In this document: positions 13,105-21,980 of the stretch, in pieces | Position numbering within the stretch: position 1 is the first letter of the stretch | How the letters are laid out: every line of letters starts with the position of its first letter | Source of the DNA: Halomonas sp. CH40 | GTDB lineage: Bacteria > Pseudomonadota > Gammaproteobacteria > Pseudomonadales > Halomonadaceae | Direction of reading: 5' to 3' | DNA: 64,000 bases | Assembly (NCBI GenBank): GCA_041875495.1 | Contig: CP112982.1 | Span: forward strand, 2,976,001 to 3,040,000 | Position numbers and translations under genes: made by a program | Notes under the pieces: generated by a model | Told to the model about the DNA's origin: nothing | Database searches by the model: none | The model's input: only the letters and a program-made list of their open reading frames with translations

Positions 13105-13217
13105 ACGGGGTTGAGCTTTTGCAAAGGGATCACCCAGCAATTTACTGGCAACTGGCATTAACACCGTTTCGTAGCTCGTAACTCGTAGCCACTTGACTGA
13201 ATCACAGAGATGCCTCC

Positions 13218-14372
13218 ATGCACCTTTCATCACAGCAATCTTTACAGCAAGGCTTGCCGCAGCGCTATATTGGCTTAATGTCAGGCACCAGCCTTGACAG
13301 TATTGATGCCGCATTAATTGAAATCGCGCCCAATACCCTCCCCCGTCTAGTGGCTACCCATGCTCTTGCCATTCCTGCCGCGCTGCGCGAGCAGCTGTTA
13401 ATGCTATGCCATAGTGACCGTGCCCTGTTTTCACAGCTGGCGTCTGCAGAGCAGGCTTTTAGTGAGCTGCAGGCCGCAGCGGTCAAAGGCTTATTAATGG
13501 ATGCGCAGCTTGATGCTGACGCTATCTGTGCGATAGGCAGCCACGGCCAGACCATTGAACATGCGCCAGGCGGCCACCATGCCGGCCCGGCCTACACCCT
13601 GCAGCTGGATAACCCAAGCCTGCTGGCCGAACTGACGGGATGTACTGTCGTGGCAGATTTTCGTCGCCGCGATTTGGCCGCTGGCGGGCAGGCAGCCCCT
13701 CTGGCACCAGCGTTTCATCAGGCGTTATTTCAAGATGAGCGCCAGCCACACGGGGTATTGAATCTGGGCGGCTTTGCCAATATCACCTGGCTGCCTGCTG
13801 GAAATGGCACGCCGCTGGGGTTCGACACCGGCCCGGCCAATGTGCTTCTGGATGCCTGGTATCAGCGTCATCATATTGATGCGCTGTTTGACCGTGACGG
13901 CCAATGGGCAGGGGGCGGCGCCGTCGACCTATCGTTACTGGAACGCCTGTTGAGTGAGCCTTTCTTTCACCAGCCACCACCACGGAGCACCGGGCGTGAG
14001 CTGTTTCATTTACCCTGGCTGGAAGGCTACCTTAGCGGCCAAGAGGTGGCTCAGGACGTACAAGCCACCCTGGCAGAACTGACGGCCAGAAGCGTTGCCG
14101 AGGGCATTCAGCAACTTGCCCAGCATCAGCCGTTCAAGCTGATTATTGCAGGGGGCGGCGCGCGTAATAGTGATCTGTGCAAGCGTATTGCCGAGCGCCT
14201 TCCTCAGGCCACTCTGATGACGCCAGATAACTGGGGCTGGCCAGCAGACTGGATTGAGGCTGGGGCTTTTGCGTGGTTAGCCTACCGGCGTTTACATCAA
14301 CTCCCAGGTAACCTGCCCAGCGTGACAGGCGCTGCAGGCACTCGGGTACTCGGCGGTATCTACGCGCCCTGA
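13218..14372 (+). CDS. anmK: Anhydro-N-acetylmuramic acid kinase
   Basis: A 384-residue kinase of the ASKHA fold. It opens and phosphorylates 1,6-anhydro-MurNAc to MurNAc-6-phosphate, returning cell-wall turnover products to metabolism. The phosphate-binding MSGTSLDSID loop lies at about residues 21-30, followed by GSHGQTIEH, ADFRRRDLAAGGQGAP-like residues (here AAGGQAAPL), FDTGPAN and the adenosine-binding GGGARN segment. These are all family signatures, and length matches the usual 365-385. The start at 13218 gives about 16 residues before the first strand, as usual. No close ribosome-binding site is obvious, so the exact start is less sure. It is a single gene, convergent with pilU with only 21 bp between. 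Confidence 0.96.
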   Translation: MHLSSQQSLQQGLPQRYIGLMSGTSLDSIDAALIEIAPNTLPRLVATHALAIPAALREQLLMLCHSDRALFSQLASAEQAFSELQAAAVKGLLMDAQLDADAICAIGSHGQTIEHAPGGHHAGPAYTLQLDNPSLLAELTGCTVVADFRRRDLAAGGQAAPLAPAFHQALFQDERQPHGVLNLGGFANITWLPAGNGTPLGFDTGPANVLLDAWYQRHHIDALFDRDGQWAGGGAVDLSLLERLLSEPFFHQPPPRSTGRELFHLPWLEGYLSGQEVAQDVQATLAELTARSVAEGIQQLAQHQPFKLIIAGGGARNSDLCKRIAERLPQATLMTPDNWGWPADWIEAGAFAWLAYRRLHQLPGNLPSVTGAAGTRVLGGIYAP

Positions 14373-14393
14373 ACTACCTCGCATCCACCTTAT

Positions 14394-15551
14394 TCAGTAA
14401 TCATCTTCATCGCGTAACGCCAAGCCACTGGGCACCCTGTTTTCCAACCCAGTGGCCGATGTGTCATCGGCGCCACCGAACTTCATCATCATGCGTAGAT
14501 CATTGGCAGAATCAGCATGCGCCAGCGCAACATCGGCACTGACCTTACCCGCATTAAAAAGATCAAAAAGTGCCTGATCAAACGTCTGCATACCATCATC
14601 ACGGGATTTCGACATGGCAGTCTTGATCTCGCCCACCTCACCTTTACTGATCAGATCGGCAATGCGTGGCGAACGCAGCATGATTTCCACAGCAGCCGAA
14701 CGGCCAGCGGCTTTATTAGGCAGTAACTGCTGGGCCACCACCGCCTTCAGGTTGAGCGACAGATCCATCCAAATCTGCTCATGACGTTCGTGAGGGAAGA
14801 AATGAATGATCCGATCCAATGCCTGGTTGGCATTGTTGGCGTGCAGGGTCGCCAGACACAAATGGCCTGTCTCGGCGAACGTCAGCGCATGCTCCATGGT
14901 TTCGCGGGTGCGGATTTCACCAATCAGAATCACATCAGGCGCCTGACGCAAAGTATTCTTCAAGGCGACCTCGAAAGACTCGGTATCGATCCCGACTTCG
15001 CGCTGATTGATAATCGCCCGCTTGTGCGGATGAAGATACTCGATCGGATCTTCAACGCTGATGATATGACCGCCAAGCGTTTCATTACGCTGCTGGATCA
15101 TTGAGGCCAGAGTGGTCGACTTGCCCGTACCGGTACCGCCCACCACCAGCACCAGGCCGCGTTTCTCCTGAGCCAGAGAGGCCAGCATCGCAGGCATTCC
15201 CAGCTGCTCAAGTTTAGGAATCTCATGGCTGATACGTCGCACCACCATCGCCAACTGATTGCGCTGCTGGAAGGCACTGACCCTGAATCGGCCTTTCCCC
15301 CCAATACTTAGCGCAAAATTGGCTTCATGCTCCTGCTGAAAACGCGCGCGCAGACCTTCAGGAAGAGTATGCATCACCAACTCACGAACCTGATGTTCAT
15401 TCAGCCCCTGTTGGCCAAGCGGCATCAGGCCATCTGGTGTTTTCAGGCTGGGCGGCGCACCGACGGATACCAGCAAATCAGACGCCTGCTGTTCGACCAT
15501 GATATCCAGTAGCTGATGCAGCCACTCTGTGGGGGTCACACTTTGGCTCAT
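14394..15551 (-). CDS. pilU: Type IV pilus retraction ATPase PilU
   Basis: A 385-residue hexameric secretion-type ATPase acting with PilT at the inner-membrane base of type IV pili to power retraction and twitching. Walker A is GGTGTGKST, followed by an Asp box (SVEDPIEYLH), Walker B (DVILIGEIR) and a His box (HLCLATLHANN). The C-terminal tail is longer than PilT's and ends in an acidic DEDDY, which separates PilU from PilT. The start ATG at 15551 has GAGGAGG upstream. An in-frame ATG 30 nt earlier has none. It is probably in an operon with pilT (53 bp apart). Gene order pilU-pilT-yggS-proC matches Pseudomonas. Confidence 0.95.
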   Translation of the reverse strand: MSQSVTPTEWLHQLLDIMVEQQASDLLVSVGAPPSLKTPDGLMPLGQQGLNEHQVRELVMHTLPEGLRARFQQEHEANFALSIGGKGRFRVSAFQQRNQLAMVVRRISHEIPKLEQLGMPAMLASLAQEKRGLVLVVGGTGTGKSTTLASMIQQRNETLGGHIISVEDPIEYLHPHKRAIINQREVGIDTESFEVALKNTLRQAPDVILIGEIRTRETMEHALTFAETGHLCLATLHANNANQALDRIIHFFPHERHEQIWMDLSLNLKAVVAQQLLPNKAAGRSAAVEIMLRSPRIADLISKGEVGEIKTAMSKSRDDGMQTFDQALFDLFNAGKVSADVALAHADSANDLRMMMKFGGADDTSATGLENRVPSGLALRDEDDY

Positions 15552-15604
15552 CACATCCTCCTCAATCCTGCCGTTGAACACTTGCTGATAGGCATCGCAT
15601 ACCC

Positions 15605-16639
15605 TTACAGGGAAAGTTCACCCTTGGCCCGCGACTGGGCATCTTCGCGGCTTACCAAGCCTTCTTTCACCAACTGTTTAAGCGAGGCATCCAGGGTTTG
15701 CATCCCCAAGCCACCGCTGGTTTGCATGGCCGAGTAGATTTGCGCAATCTTGTCTTCGCGAATGAGGTTACGAATAGCCGAGGTAGCGATCAGGATTTCA
15801 TGAGCGGCCACCCGTCCGCCCCCTTCACGCTTTAGCAACGTCTGAGAGACCACCGCCTGCAGGGATTCCGAGAGCATTGAGCGCACCATGGATTTTTCCT
15901 CGCCGGGGAAGACATCAACAATACGATCAATCGTCTTCGCCGCCGAAGTGGTATGCAGGGTACCAAACACCAGATGACCGGTTTCAGCGGCCGTCAGCGC
16001 CAGGCGAATAGTTTCCAGGTCGCGCAGTTCACCCACCAGGATGACGTCTGGATCTTCCCGCAAGGCACTGCGCAAGGCATCAGCAAAGCTATGGGTGTCG
16101 CGGTGCACTTCACGCTGGTTGATCAGGCAACGCTTGCTGGTATGCACAAATTCCACCGGGTCTTCGATGGTCAGAATATGCTCGTAACGGTGGTTATTAA
16201 CATAGTCAATCATCGCCGCCAGGGTGGTACTTTTGCCGGAACCTGTGGGGCCGGTCACCAGCACCAGCCCGCGTGGCAGCATCGCCAGGCGCTCAAACAC
16301 CTCACCCAGCCCCAGGGCTTCCATTGACAATACTTCGCTTGGAATAGTGCGGAACACTGCTCCTGCCCCTCGGGCATGATTAAAGGCATTCACCCTGAAG
16401 CGCGCCACCCCCGGCACTTCGAAGGAAAAGTCGACTTCCAGGTGCTCTTCGTAGTCACGCCGCTGGCGATCGCCCATAATATCGTAGATCAGCGCGCGGA
16501 CTTCCTTATTGTCCATGGCGGGCACATTGAGTCGGCGAATATCGCCGTCAACGCGTATCATGGGCGGAAGGCCTGACGACAGATGCAGGTCAGAGGCATT
16601 CTGCTTTGCCGAGAATGCCAGCAGTTCGGTAATATCCAT
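15605..16639 (-). CDS. pilT: Type IV pilus retraction ATPase PilT
   Basis: A 344-residue hexameric ATPase that depolymerises the pilin fibre from the cytoplasmic face. An N-terminal PAS-like domain (about 1-100) is followed by the RecA-like core: Walker A GPTGSGKST, Asp box TIEDPVEFVH, Walker B DVILVGELRD and His box HLVFGTLHTT. The C-terminal AIRNLIRE helix, diagnostic for PilT and needed for retraction, is present. Length equals the canonical 344-345 residues. It is divergent from yggS with only 32 bp between start codons, so the two promoters must overlap the opposite coding sequences. Confidence 0.97.
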   Translation of the reverse strand: MDITELLAFSAKQNASDLHLSSGLPPMIRVDGDIRRLNVPAMDNKEVRALIYDIMGDRQRRDYEEHLEVDFSFEVPGVARFRVNAFNHARGAGAVFRTIPSEVLSMEALGLGEVFERLAMLPRGLVLVTGPTGSGKSTTLAAMIDYVNNHRYEHILTIEDPVEFVHTSKRCLINQREVHRDTHSFADALRSALREDPDVILVGELRDLETIRLALTAAETGHLVFGTLHTTSAAKTIDRIVDVFPGEEKSMVRSMLSESLQAVVSQTLLKREGGGRVAAHEILIATSAIRNLIREDKIAQIYSAMQTSGGLGMQTLDASLKQLVKEGLVSREDAQSRAKGELSL

Positions 16640-16671
16640 CTTTCTTCCCAGCTGCGGTAAGGTAATCGAGT

Positions 16672-17376
16672 ATGACAGACAATGCGCTTTCTGAGTCGCT
16701 CATCCGGGCACGTCATCGCCTGGAAAAGGCGCTCATCGACGCTGGACGCCCGACCACCGATGCAACACTGCTGGCGGTGAGCAAAACAAAACCTGCCAGC
16801 ATGATTCGCCAGGCGTATGCGGCAGGTCAACAGGCGTTCGGAGAAAACTATCTGCAAGAAGCACTCGATAAGCAAGCTGAGCTCGCCGACCTGACTGACA
16901 TTGAATGGCATTTTATCGGGCCGTTACAGTCGAATAAAACCCGTGCCGTAGCAGAAAGCTTTGATTGGGTGCATAGCGTTGACCGGTTGAAAATTGCCAA
17001 GCGCCTCAGTGAGCAGCGCCCCAATGACAGCGCGCCGCTCAACGTCTGCCTTCAGGTCAATATCAGCCAGGAAGAAACGAAATCTGGCGTATTACCGGAA
17101 GCATTGGGCGAATTGGCCGCTGAGGTCGCCCGTCTGCCCCGTCTTCAGCTGCGTGGTTTGATGGCCATTCCAGCGCCAGCCGATACGCTGGAGGCACAGC
17201 GCCAGCCGCTGGCGGCATTACGGGAAGCATTTGAACGCCTCAAAAGCGACCTGCCGGATGCGCCACTGGATACACTTTCGATGGGCATGAGTGATGACCT
17301 CGAAGCGGCCATTCTTGAAGGCGCGACTCAGGTGCGGCTGGGCACCGCTATTTTTGGTGCTCGCGACGCACGCTAA
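16672..17376 (+). CDS. yggS: YggS-family pyridoxal phosphate homeostasis protein
   Basis: A 234-residue fold-type III PLP-binding protein without enzymatic activity that buffers PLP and affects amino-acid balance. The PLP lysine is K38 in LLAVSKTKP. Other signatures are FGENYLQEAL, WHFIGPLQSNK, HSVDRLK, GLMAIP and the C-terminal LSMGMSDDLEAAI and RLGTAIFG. Length matches the family. It starts the run yggS-proC-yggT-metX-metW-DUF4426, with short gaps throughout. The association with proC is widespread and may reflect PLP effects on amino-acid metabolism. Confidence 0.95.
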   Translation: MTDNALSESLIRARHRLEKALIDAGRPTTDATLLAVSKTKPASMIRQAYAAGQQAFGENYLQEALDKQAELADLTDIEWHFIGPLQSNKTRAVAESFDWVHSVDRLKIAKRLSEQRPNDSAPLNVCLQVNISQEETKSGVLPEALGELAAEVARLPRLQLRGLMAIPAPADTLEAQRQPLAALREAFERLKSDLPDAPLDTLSMGMSDDLEAAILEGATQVRLGTAIFGARDAR

Positions 17377-17429
17377 GGCCTAACCACCGCTGCTACCGCT
17401 GAAACACACATTTTACAACAGGATTTTTC

Positions 17430-18254
17430 ATGGCGACCAACATCACTTTTATCGGCGCAGGTAACATGGCCAGCGCTATTATCGGCGGCCTGATCGACAG
17501 CGGCATTGCCCCTGACAGCATTACCGCTACGTCTCCCACTGAGGACATGCTGCGCCCTGTCAGTCAGCGTTTTGGAGTAAATACCCAGACGGATAACAAT
17601 GCGGCCATTCACAATGCCGATGTGGTTGTGCTCGCCGTCAAGCCGCAAATCATGCGCGACGTGTGCGAGGCCATGCAGGAAACTGCCCTGCAGCAACGGC
17701 CGCTGATTATTTCCATCGCCGCGGGCCTTGATGCCGAAACCATCAATCAATGGCTGGGCGGTGGCCATGCGGTTGTGCGCTGCATGCCCAACACTCCTTC
17801 ACTGGTGGGCTACGGCGCCAGCGGTCTGTTTGCCAATCAGGCGGTAACGTCTGAACAGCGCGACACGGCTGCCCAAATGATGGAAGCCGTCGGGATTGTC
17901 GAATGGGTTGAAGACGAAGCCCTGATAGATGCCGTGACAGCGGTTTCCGGCAGTGCTCCAGCCTATTTTTTCCTGATGTTTGAAGCCATGGAAGAAGCTG
18001 CCGTCAAACTGGGGCTGCCTGCTGACACAGCACGCCGTCTGGCCATTCAGACGGCGCTGGGTGCCGCCACCATGGCCCAACGCAGCGAAGACACGCCCGC
18101 CACCTTGAAACAGAATGTCATGTCGCCCGGCGGTACAACCGAACGCGCCATCCAGCACATGGAAGACGCCGAGCTGCGTAAAACGATTGCTGATGCCATG
18201 CAAGCCTGCGCCGACCGCGCCCAGGCCATGTCCAAAGAGCTTAGCGCCGGTTAA
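17430..18254 (+). CDS. proC: Pyrroline-5-carboxylate reductase
   Basis: A 274-residue cytosolic enzyme reducing 1-pyrroline-5-carboxylate to L-proline with NAD(P)H, the last step of proline synthesis. The Rossmann motif GAGNMASAI is at residues 8-16, followed by the family signatures LAVKPQ, RCMPNTP, TAVSGSAPAYFF and the C-terminal MSPGGTTERAI catalytic helix. Length is typical of ProC. Proline is also a common compatible solute in halophiles, so the enzyme may have extra weight in a Halomonas-like host. It lies 53 bp after yggS and 38 bp before yggT, so co-transcription is likely. Confidence 0.97.
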   Translation: MATNITFIGAGNMASAIIGGLIDSGIAPDSITATSPTEDMLRPVSQRFGVNTQTDNNAAIHNADVVVLAVKPQIMRDVCEAMQETALQQRPLIISIAAGLDAETINQWLGGGHAVVRCMPNTPSLVGYGASGLFANQAVTSEQRDTAAQMMEAVGIVEWVEDEALIDAVTAVSGSAPAYFFLMFEAMEEAAVKLGLPADTARRLAIQTALGAATMAQRSEDTPATLKQNVMSPGGTTERAIQHMEDAELRKTIADAMQACADRAQAMSKELSAG

Positions 18255-18292
18255 TAACCACTTCACGACGATTTAAATAACGGAGATCTTCT

Positions 18293-18886
18293 ATGGGCAA
18301 TTCCTTGGGCAGCGCTGGCTTGATGTTGGTCAACTCACTGATCAACATCTACCTGTTTATCCTGATGCTGCGTTTTTTGCTGCAAGCCTCACAGGCGGAT
18401 TATTACAATCCGATGAGTCAATCCGTGGTCAAGATCACCCAGCCTGTGGTGGGGCTGTTCCAGGGCTTTCTTGGCCCGGTGGCCGGGCGCTTTGACCTCG
18501 CCACCCTGGCCGCTGGCTTTACCCTTAAAGTCGTCAGCATGGTCGTCATCTTTATGCTGGTCGGCGTTGGCATTCCACCCATTGTCGGCCTGCTGATCGG
18601 CGGTGTCGCTGCTATTGCTAACGCCATTCTGAAGATTTATTTCTTTGCTCTGATCATCATGATCATTCTCAGCTGGGTGGCTCCCAATGCCAGCCATCCG
18701 GGAGCAATGCTGGTGATGCAACTGGTCGAGCCCATCATGGCGCCCGTGCGCAAGGTCATTCCGCCATTAGGCATGATCGACCTGTCTCCTATCGTGGTGT
18801 TTATTGCCATCAACCTGCTCGACGGCCTGGTGGTAGGGGCGCTGGTAAGAGCAGCAGGGATGTCCGGCGCTCTGGTCGGGCTGTGA
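18293..18886 (+). CDS. yggT: YggT-family integral membrane protein
   Basis: A 197-residue inner-membrane protein made of two YGGT repeats. Each has a pair of hydrophobic helices around an RFLLQ/NP- or SWVAPN-type motif (MLRFLLQASQADYYNP in the first, ILSWVAPNASHPG in the second), followed by PVRKVIPPLGMIDLSPIV. At least five membrane segments are visible. The family is linked to osmotic-shock tolerance and ion homeostasis in E. coli, but its mechanism is unknown. The position directly after proC is conserved in Pseudomonas and other gammaproteobacteria. An AACGGAGATC ribosome-binding site precedes the ATG. Confidence 0.93.
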   Translation: MGNSLGSAGLMLVNSLINIYLFILMLRFLLQASQADYYNPMSQSVVKITQPVVGLFQGFLGPVAGRFDLATLAAGFTLKVVSMVVIFMLVGVGIPPIVGLLIGGVAAIANAILKIYFFALIIMIILSWVAPNASHPGAMLVMQLVEPIMAPVRKVIPPLGMIDLSPIVVFIAINLLDGLVVGALVRAAGMSGALVGL

Positions 18887-18928
18887 TTCATTCAACGATT
18901 TTTTTGAACGCCCGGGGTAACGTCTTTC

Positions 18929-20122
18929 ATGCCTGAGTCGCACCGTCTTAATGACCCGCTTCCTGCGGACTCCGTGGGGATTATTACGCCGCAGGTAGCG
19001 CATTTTGATACGCCGCTTGCCCTGGCGTGTGGAAAAGTGCTGCCCGATTTTGACCTGGTTTATGAAACCTACGGCAGCCTGAATGCTGAACGCAGCAATG
19101 CTGTTCTGATTTGTCATGCGCTTTCTGGCCATCATCACGCGGCTGGGTATCACAACGATGAAGAACGCAAGCCCGGTTGGTGGGATTCCCACATCGGCCC
19201 TGGCAAGTCGATTGATACCAACCACTTTTTTGTCGTATCACTGAACAACCTGGGGGGCTGCCACGGCAGCACAGGGCCATTGAGCCACAATAGTGACACC
19301 GGCCGCCTGTGGGGGCCGGATTTTCCCTTGGTGACCGTCAGTGACTGGGTCAACAGCCAGGCGCGCCTGGCTGACCGTCTGGGAATTGAACGCTGGGCGG
19401 CAGCGGTGGGCGGCAGCCTGGGCGGTATGCAGGTGCTGCAGTGGAGTATGGCGTTTCCGGAACGCATCGCCAATGCGGTGGTGATTGCCGCAACGCCTCG
19501 GCTATCTGCCCAGAACATTGCCTTTAACGAGGTCGCCCGCCAAGCCATTCGTTCAGACCCAGACTTTCACGCTGGCTGGTACAGTGAGCATCAGACCCTC
19601 CCCAAGCGCGGGCTCAAACTGGCGCGCATGGTCGGTCATATCACCTATCTTTCTGAAGATGCCATGGGCAGCAAGTTTGGGCGTGACCTGCGCACCAATG
19701 ATCTTAATTTTGGCTTCGATGTCGAATTTCAGGTGGAATCCTATCTGCGTTATCAAGGCGATACGTTCTCGACCACCTTTGATGCCAACACCTACCTGCT
19801 AATGACCAAGGCGCTCGACTACTTTGACCCGGCAGCGCGTTACGCCGGCAACCTGGCCGAGGCTCTGGCCCCCGCGCAATGCCCGTTTCTGGTGGTGAGC
19901 TTTACCAGCGACTGGCGCTTTCCGCCCTCCCGCTCGCGGGAGTTGGTAGATGCCCTGATTCAGGCGGGCAAACCCGTCAGCTATGCGAATATCGACTCAC
20001 CCTATGGCCATGATGCTTTCCTGTTGCCGGATGATCGCTACCATGCGGTTTTTAGCGCTTTCATGCAGCGTGCGGCCAAAGAGACAGGGTTAATGCCAGC
20101 AAACGATGAGGTGACTCAGTGA
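18929..20122 (+). CDS. metX: Homoserine O-acyltransferase MetX
   Basis: A 397-residue alpha/beta-hydrolase-fold enzyme that activates homoserine with an acyl-CoA in methionine synthesis. The nucleophile is S163 in the GGSLGGMQ elbow. The catalytic Asp is in [10 protein letters not shown] and the His is in YGHDAFL near residue 360. In many gammaproteobacteria MetX proteins use succinyl-CoA rather than acetyl-CoA. Which one applies here cannot be settled by eye, so the acyl donor is left open. The stop codon overlaps the metW start by one base (TGATG), so the pair is probably translationally coupled. Confidence 0.94.
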   Translation: MPESHRLNDPLPADSVGIITPQVAHFDTPLALACGKVLPDFDLVYETYGSLNAERSNAVLICHALSGHHHAAGYHNDEERKPGWWDSHIGPGKSIDTNHFFVVSLNNLGGCHGSTGPLSHNSDTGRLWGPDFPLVTVSDWVNSQARLADRLGIERWAAAVGGSLGGMQVLQWSMAFPERIANAVVIAATPRLSAQNIAFNEVARQAIRSDPDFHAGWYSEHQTLPKRGLKLARMVGHITYLSEDAMGSKFGRDLRTNDLNFGFDVEFQVESYLRYQGDTFSTTFDANTYLLMTKALDYFDPAARYAGNLAEALAPAQCPFLVVSFTSDWRFPPSRSRELVDALIQAGKPVSYANIDSPYGHDAFLLPDDRYHAVFSAFMQRAAKETGLMPANDEVTQ

Positions 20123-20718
20123 TGCGCGCCGATCTGGAAATCATTTACGACTGGGTTCCCGAGAATGCTCACGTCCTGGATCTGGCCTGTGGCGATGGCG
20201 CCCTGCTTGAGGCGCTGGCTCGGGATAAAGATGTCAGTGGTTACGGGCTGGAAATCGATCCGGACGGCATTACCCGCTGCATCAGCCGTGGCGTGAGCGT
20301 CATCGAGCATAACCTTGACGATGGGTTAAGCAGCTTCAGTGCTAACAGCTATGACCTGGTGATCATGACCCAGGCGCTACAGGCGCTGCGCCGCCCCGAT
20401 AAAATGCTCGATGAAATGCTCCGCGTCGCTGAGGAAGGCATTATTACCTTCCCCAATTTCGCTTACTGGCGTCATCGGGTACACCTTGGCCTGCGTGGCT
20501 ATATGCCGGTATCCAAGTCGTTGCCGCATGCCTGGTATGACACACCCAATATCCATCTGTCGACGTTCAACGATTTTGAACACCTGTGCCGCGATAAGGG
20601 TCTGATGATCGTTGACCGCGCCGTTGGCGTGGGTGACCACCGCGGCCATTGGACATCGCGTTTATGGCCTAACCTGTTTGGTGAAATTGCCATTTTTCGC
20701 GTTCGTCGCCGCTCTTGA
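20122..20718 (+). CDS. metW: Methionine biosynthesis protein MetW
   Basis: A 198-residue methyltransferase-fold protein paired with MetX and needed for its function in some bacteria. The N-terminus RADLEIIYDWVPENAHVLDL leads into the nucleotide-binding DLACGDG loop. FPNFAYWRHR and the C-terminal NLFGEIAIFRV are family hallmarks. The start is ATG at 20122, overlapping the metX stop, with GAGGTGA upstream inside metX. A GTG three bases earlier is the alternative. Its activity is not well defined in the literature I know. Confidence 0.93.
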   Translation: MRADLEIIYDWVPENAHVLDLACGDGALLEALARDKDVSGYGLEIDPDGITRCISRGVSVIEHNLDDGLSSFSANSYDLVIMTQALQALRRPDKMLDEMLRVAEEGIITFPNFAYWRHRVHLGLRGYMPVSKSLPHAWYDTPNIHLSTFNDFEHLCRDKGLMIVDRAVGVGDHRGHWTSRLWPNLFGEIAIFRVRRRS

Positions 20719-20737
20719 TCACGGGAGAATCACGACC

Positions 20738-21238
20738 ATGCTAGAGACAACTTTCAAGCAAGCGTTATCACGAGTACAACTTCTCAAGCAGGCTGTACTG
20801 GGCAGCCTTGTGGTTAGCGGCCTGAGCCTGGGCGCCACCGCCGCTTGCGCACAACAATACACCCAGGTGGGTGATTATCAGATTCACTATAGCGCCATCA
20901 GCACTGATTTTCTCAGCCCGGAAGTCGCCCAGACGTATGGTATTCAGCGCAGCGTGGGGCTTGGGCTGGTCAATGTCAGCGTCCTGCAGGAACAGGAAGA
21001 CGGCAGCATGGCACCCGTCAGTGCCAGCATTGAGGGTAGCGTGGGCGAGCTTTCCGGCAGCAGCAGTGAGGAATCATTGCGTTTCAAGACCATGCGTGAA
21101 AACGATACGATCAATCAGATATCAACCTTCACGCTACGCCATGACGAGCCCATGCGCTTTGTTCTTGATGTACGCTATGACCGCAATGCCGAGCCGGAAA
21201 CGGTTAGCTTTGTAGAGCGGTTCTATATCGAACGCTGA
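20738..21238 (+). CDS. DUF4426 family secreted protein
   Basis: A 166-residue protein of unknown function. The N-terminus has a hydrophobic segment (about residues 19-34) ending in a TAACAQ-like cleavage site, so export to the periplasm is expected. The signal is unusually long before its hydrophobic core. The mature part begins with QQYTQVGDYQIHYSAI, typical of DUF4426, in which an HY(N/S) segment is usual. It follows metW at 19 bp, the same place as in Pseudomonas. The stop codon lies in the first copy of a 20-bp tandem duplication shared with the convergent sfsA. The frame opens further upstream inside metW, but the ATG at 20738 has a GGGAGA site and the signal peptide. Confidence 0.85.
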   Translation: MLETTFKQALSRVQLLKQAVLGSLVVSGLSLGATAACAQQYTQVGDYQIHYSAISTDFLSPEVAQTYGIQRSVGLGLVNVSVLQEQEDGSMAPVSASIEGSVGELSGSSSEESLRFKTMRENDTINQISTFTLRHDEPMRFVLDVRYDRNAEPETVSFVERFYIER

Positions 21239-21263
21239 AACACTATATCGAACGCTGAAACAC
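21224..21263. repeat. Perfect 20-bp tandem duplication at a convergent gene junction
   Basis: The 20-mer at 21224-21243 is repeated exactly at 21244-21263. The first copy codes the end and stop of DUF4426. The second codes, on the other strand, the last residues of SfsA, whose stop codon straddles the junction. Confidence 0.97.
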
Positions 21264-21980
21264 CAACGCCCGCGCCAGCCTCACGGAGACGGGCGTTTCC
21301 CCGTCGCGTTCAAATTCAACGCCATAGGCAAGCACCTCTACGCCTTTGTTCACGGCAGTTTCAAGCGCCGCCGCATAGGCTGCATCAATATGCGCGGCAG
21401 CGGCGACATCCTCAATGGCTTCATGGGCAACGCAAAACAGCAGCACTGCCCGTTCACCGCTTTCCGCTAGCCTGGCCAGCGTATGCAGGTGTTTTAGCCC
21501 GCGTGTGCTGACAGCATCAGGAAAGTAGCCGTGGCCGTCGTTTTCCTTGAGGGTGACCTGCTTGACCTCTACCCAGGTGAGTCCACCATTGGCATCTGCG
21601 AGCATGAAATCAAGGCGCGCATCGTCCACCTTGACCTCACGGCGCAGGGTCACGAAACTCGCCAGTGGCGCGATCTTCTGCTGTGCAAGGGCTGCTTCCA
21701 CAATCCTGTTGGTGCGCCCGGTGTGCACTGAGGCCAAGGCAGCACTGCCATCTGGCTGGGGTAACTCAATCAACTCCCAAGTCCAGCCAAGTTTGCGCGC
21801 CGGGTTGTCACTTGGCGATAACCACACTCTGGCGCCCGGCACATTGACCGCCTTCATTGAACCGGTATTCGGGCAGTGCGCCACCACCTCACGGCCGTCA
21901 TCCAGCCTGACATCGGCCAGAAAACGCTTGTAGCGCCGCTGCAGGGTGCCTGCCACCAAGGGTGGATAATGCAGGCTCAC
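21243..21980 (-). CDS. sfsA: SfsA family DNA-binding/sugar fermentation stimulation protein
   Basis: A 245-residue SfsA homologue. The N-terminal OB-like part has RRYKRFLADV and CPNTGSM. The C-terminal nuclease-like domain has DFML, WVEVKQVTL and FPDAVSTRGLKHL, where D, E and K form a PD-(D/E)XK-like arrangement. E. coli SfsA was named for raising maltose gene expression, but its molecular role is unclear. The end of the protein (VFQRSI) is encoded in the duplicated 20-bp unit. The start overlaps the stop of the upstream aminotransferase gene by 4 bp, so the two are probably one operon. Confidence 0.94.
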   Translation of the reverse strand: MSLHYPPLVAGTLQRRYKRFLADVRLDDGREVVAHCPNTGSMKAVNVPGARVWLSPSDNPARKLGWTWELIELPQPDGSAALASVHTGRTNRIVEAALAQQKIAPLASFVTLRREVKVDDARLDFMLADANGGLTWVEVKQVTLKENDGHGYFPDAVSTRGLKHLHTLARLAESGERAVLLFCVAHEAIEDVAAAAHIDAAYAAALETAVNKGVEVLAYGVEFERDGETPVSVRLARALVFQRSI

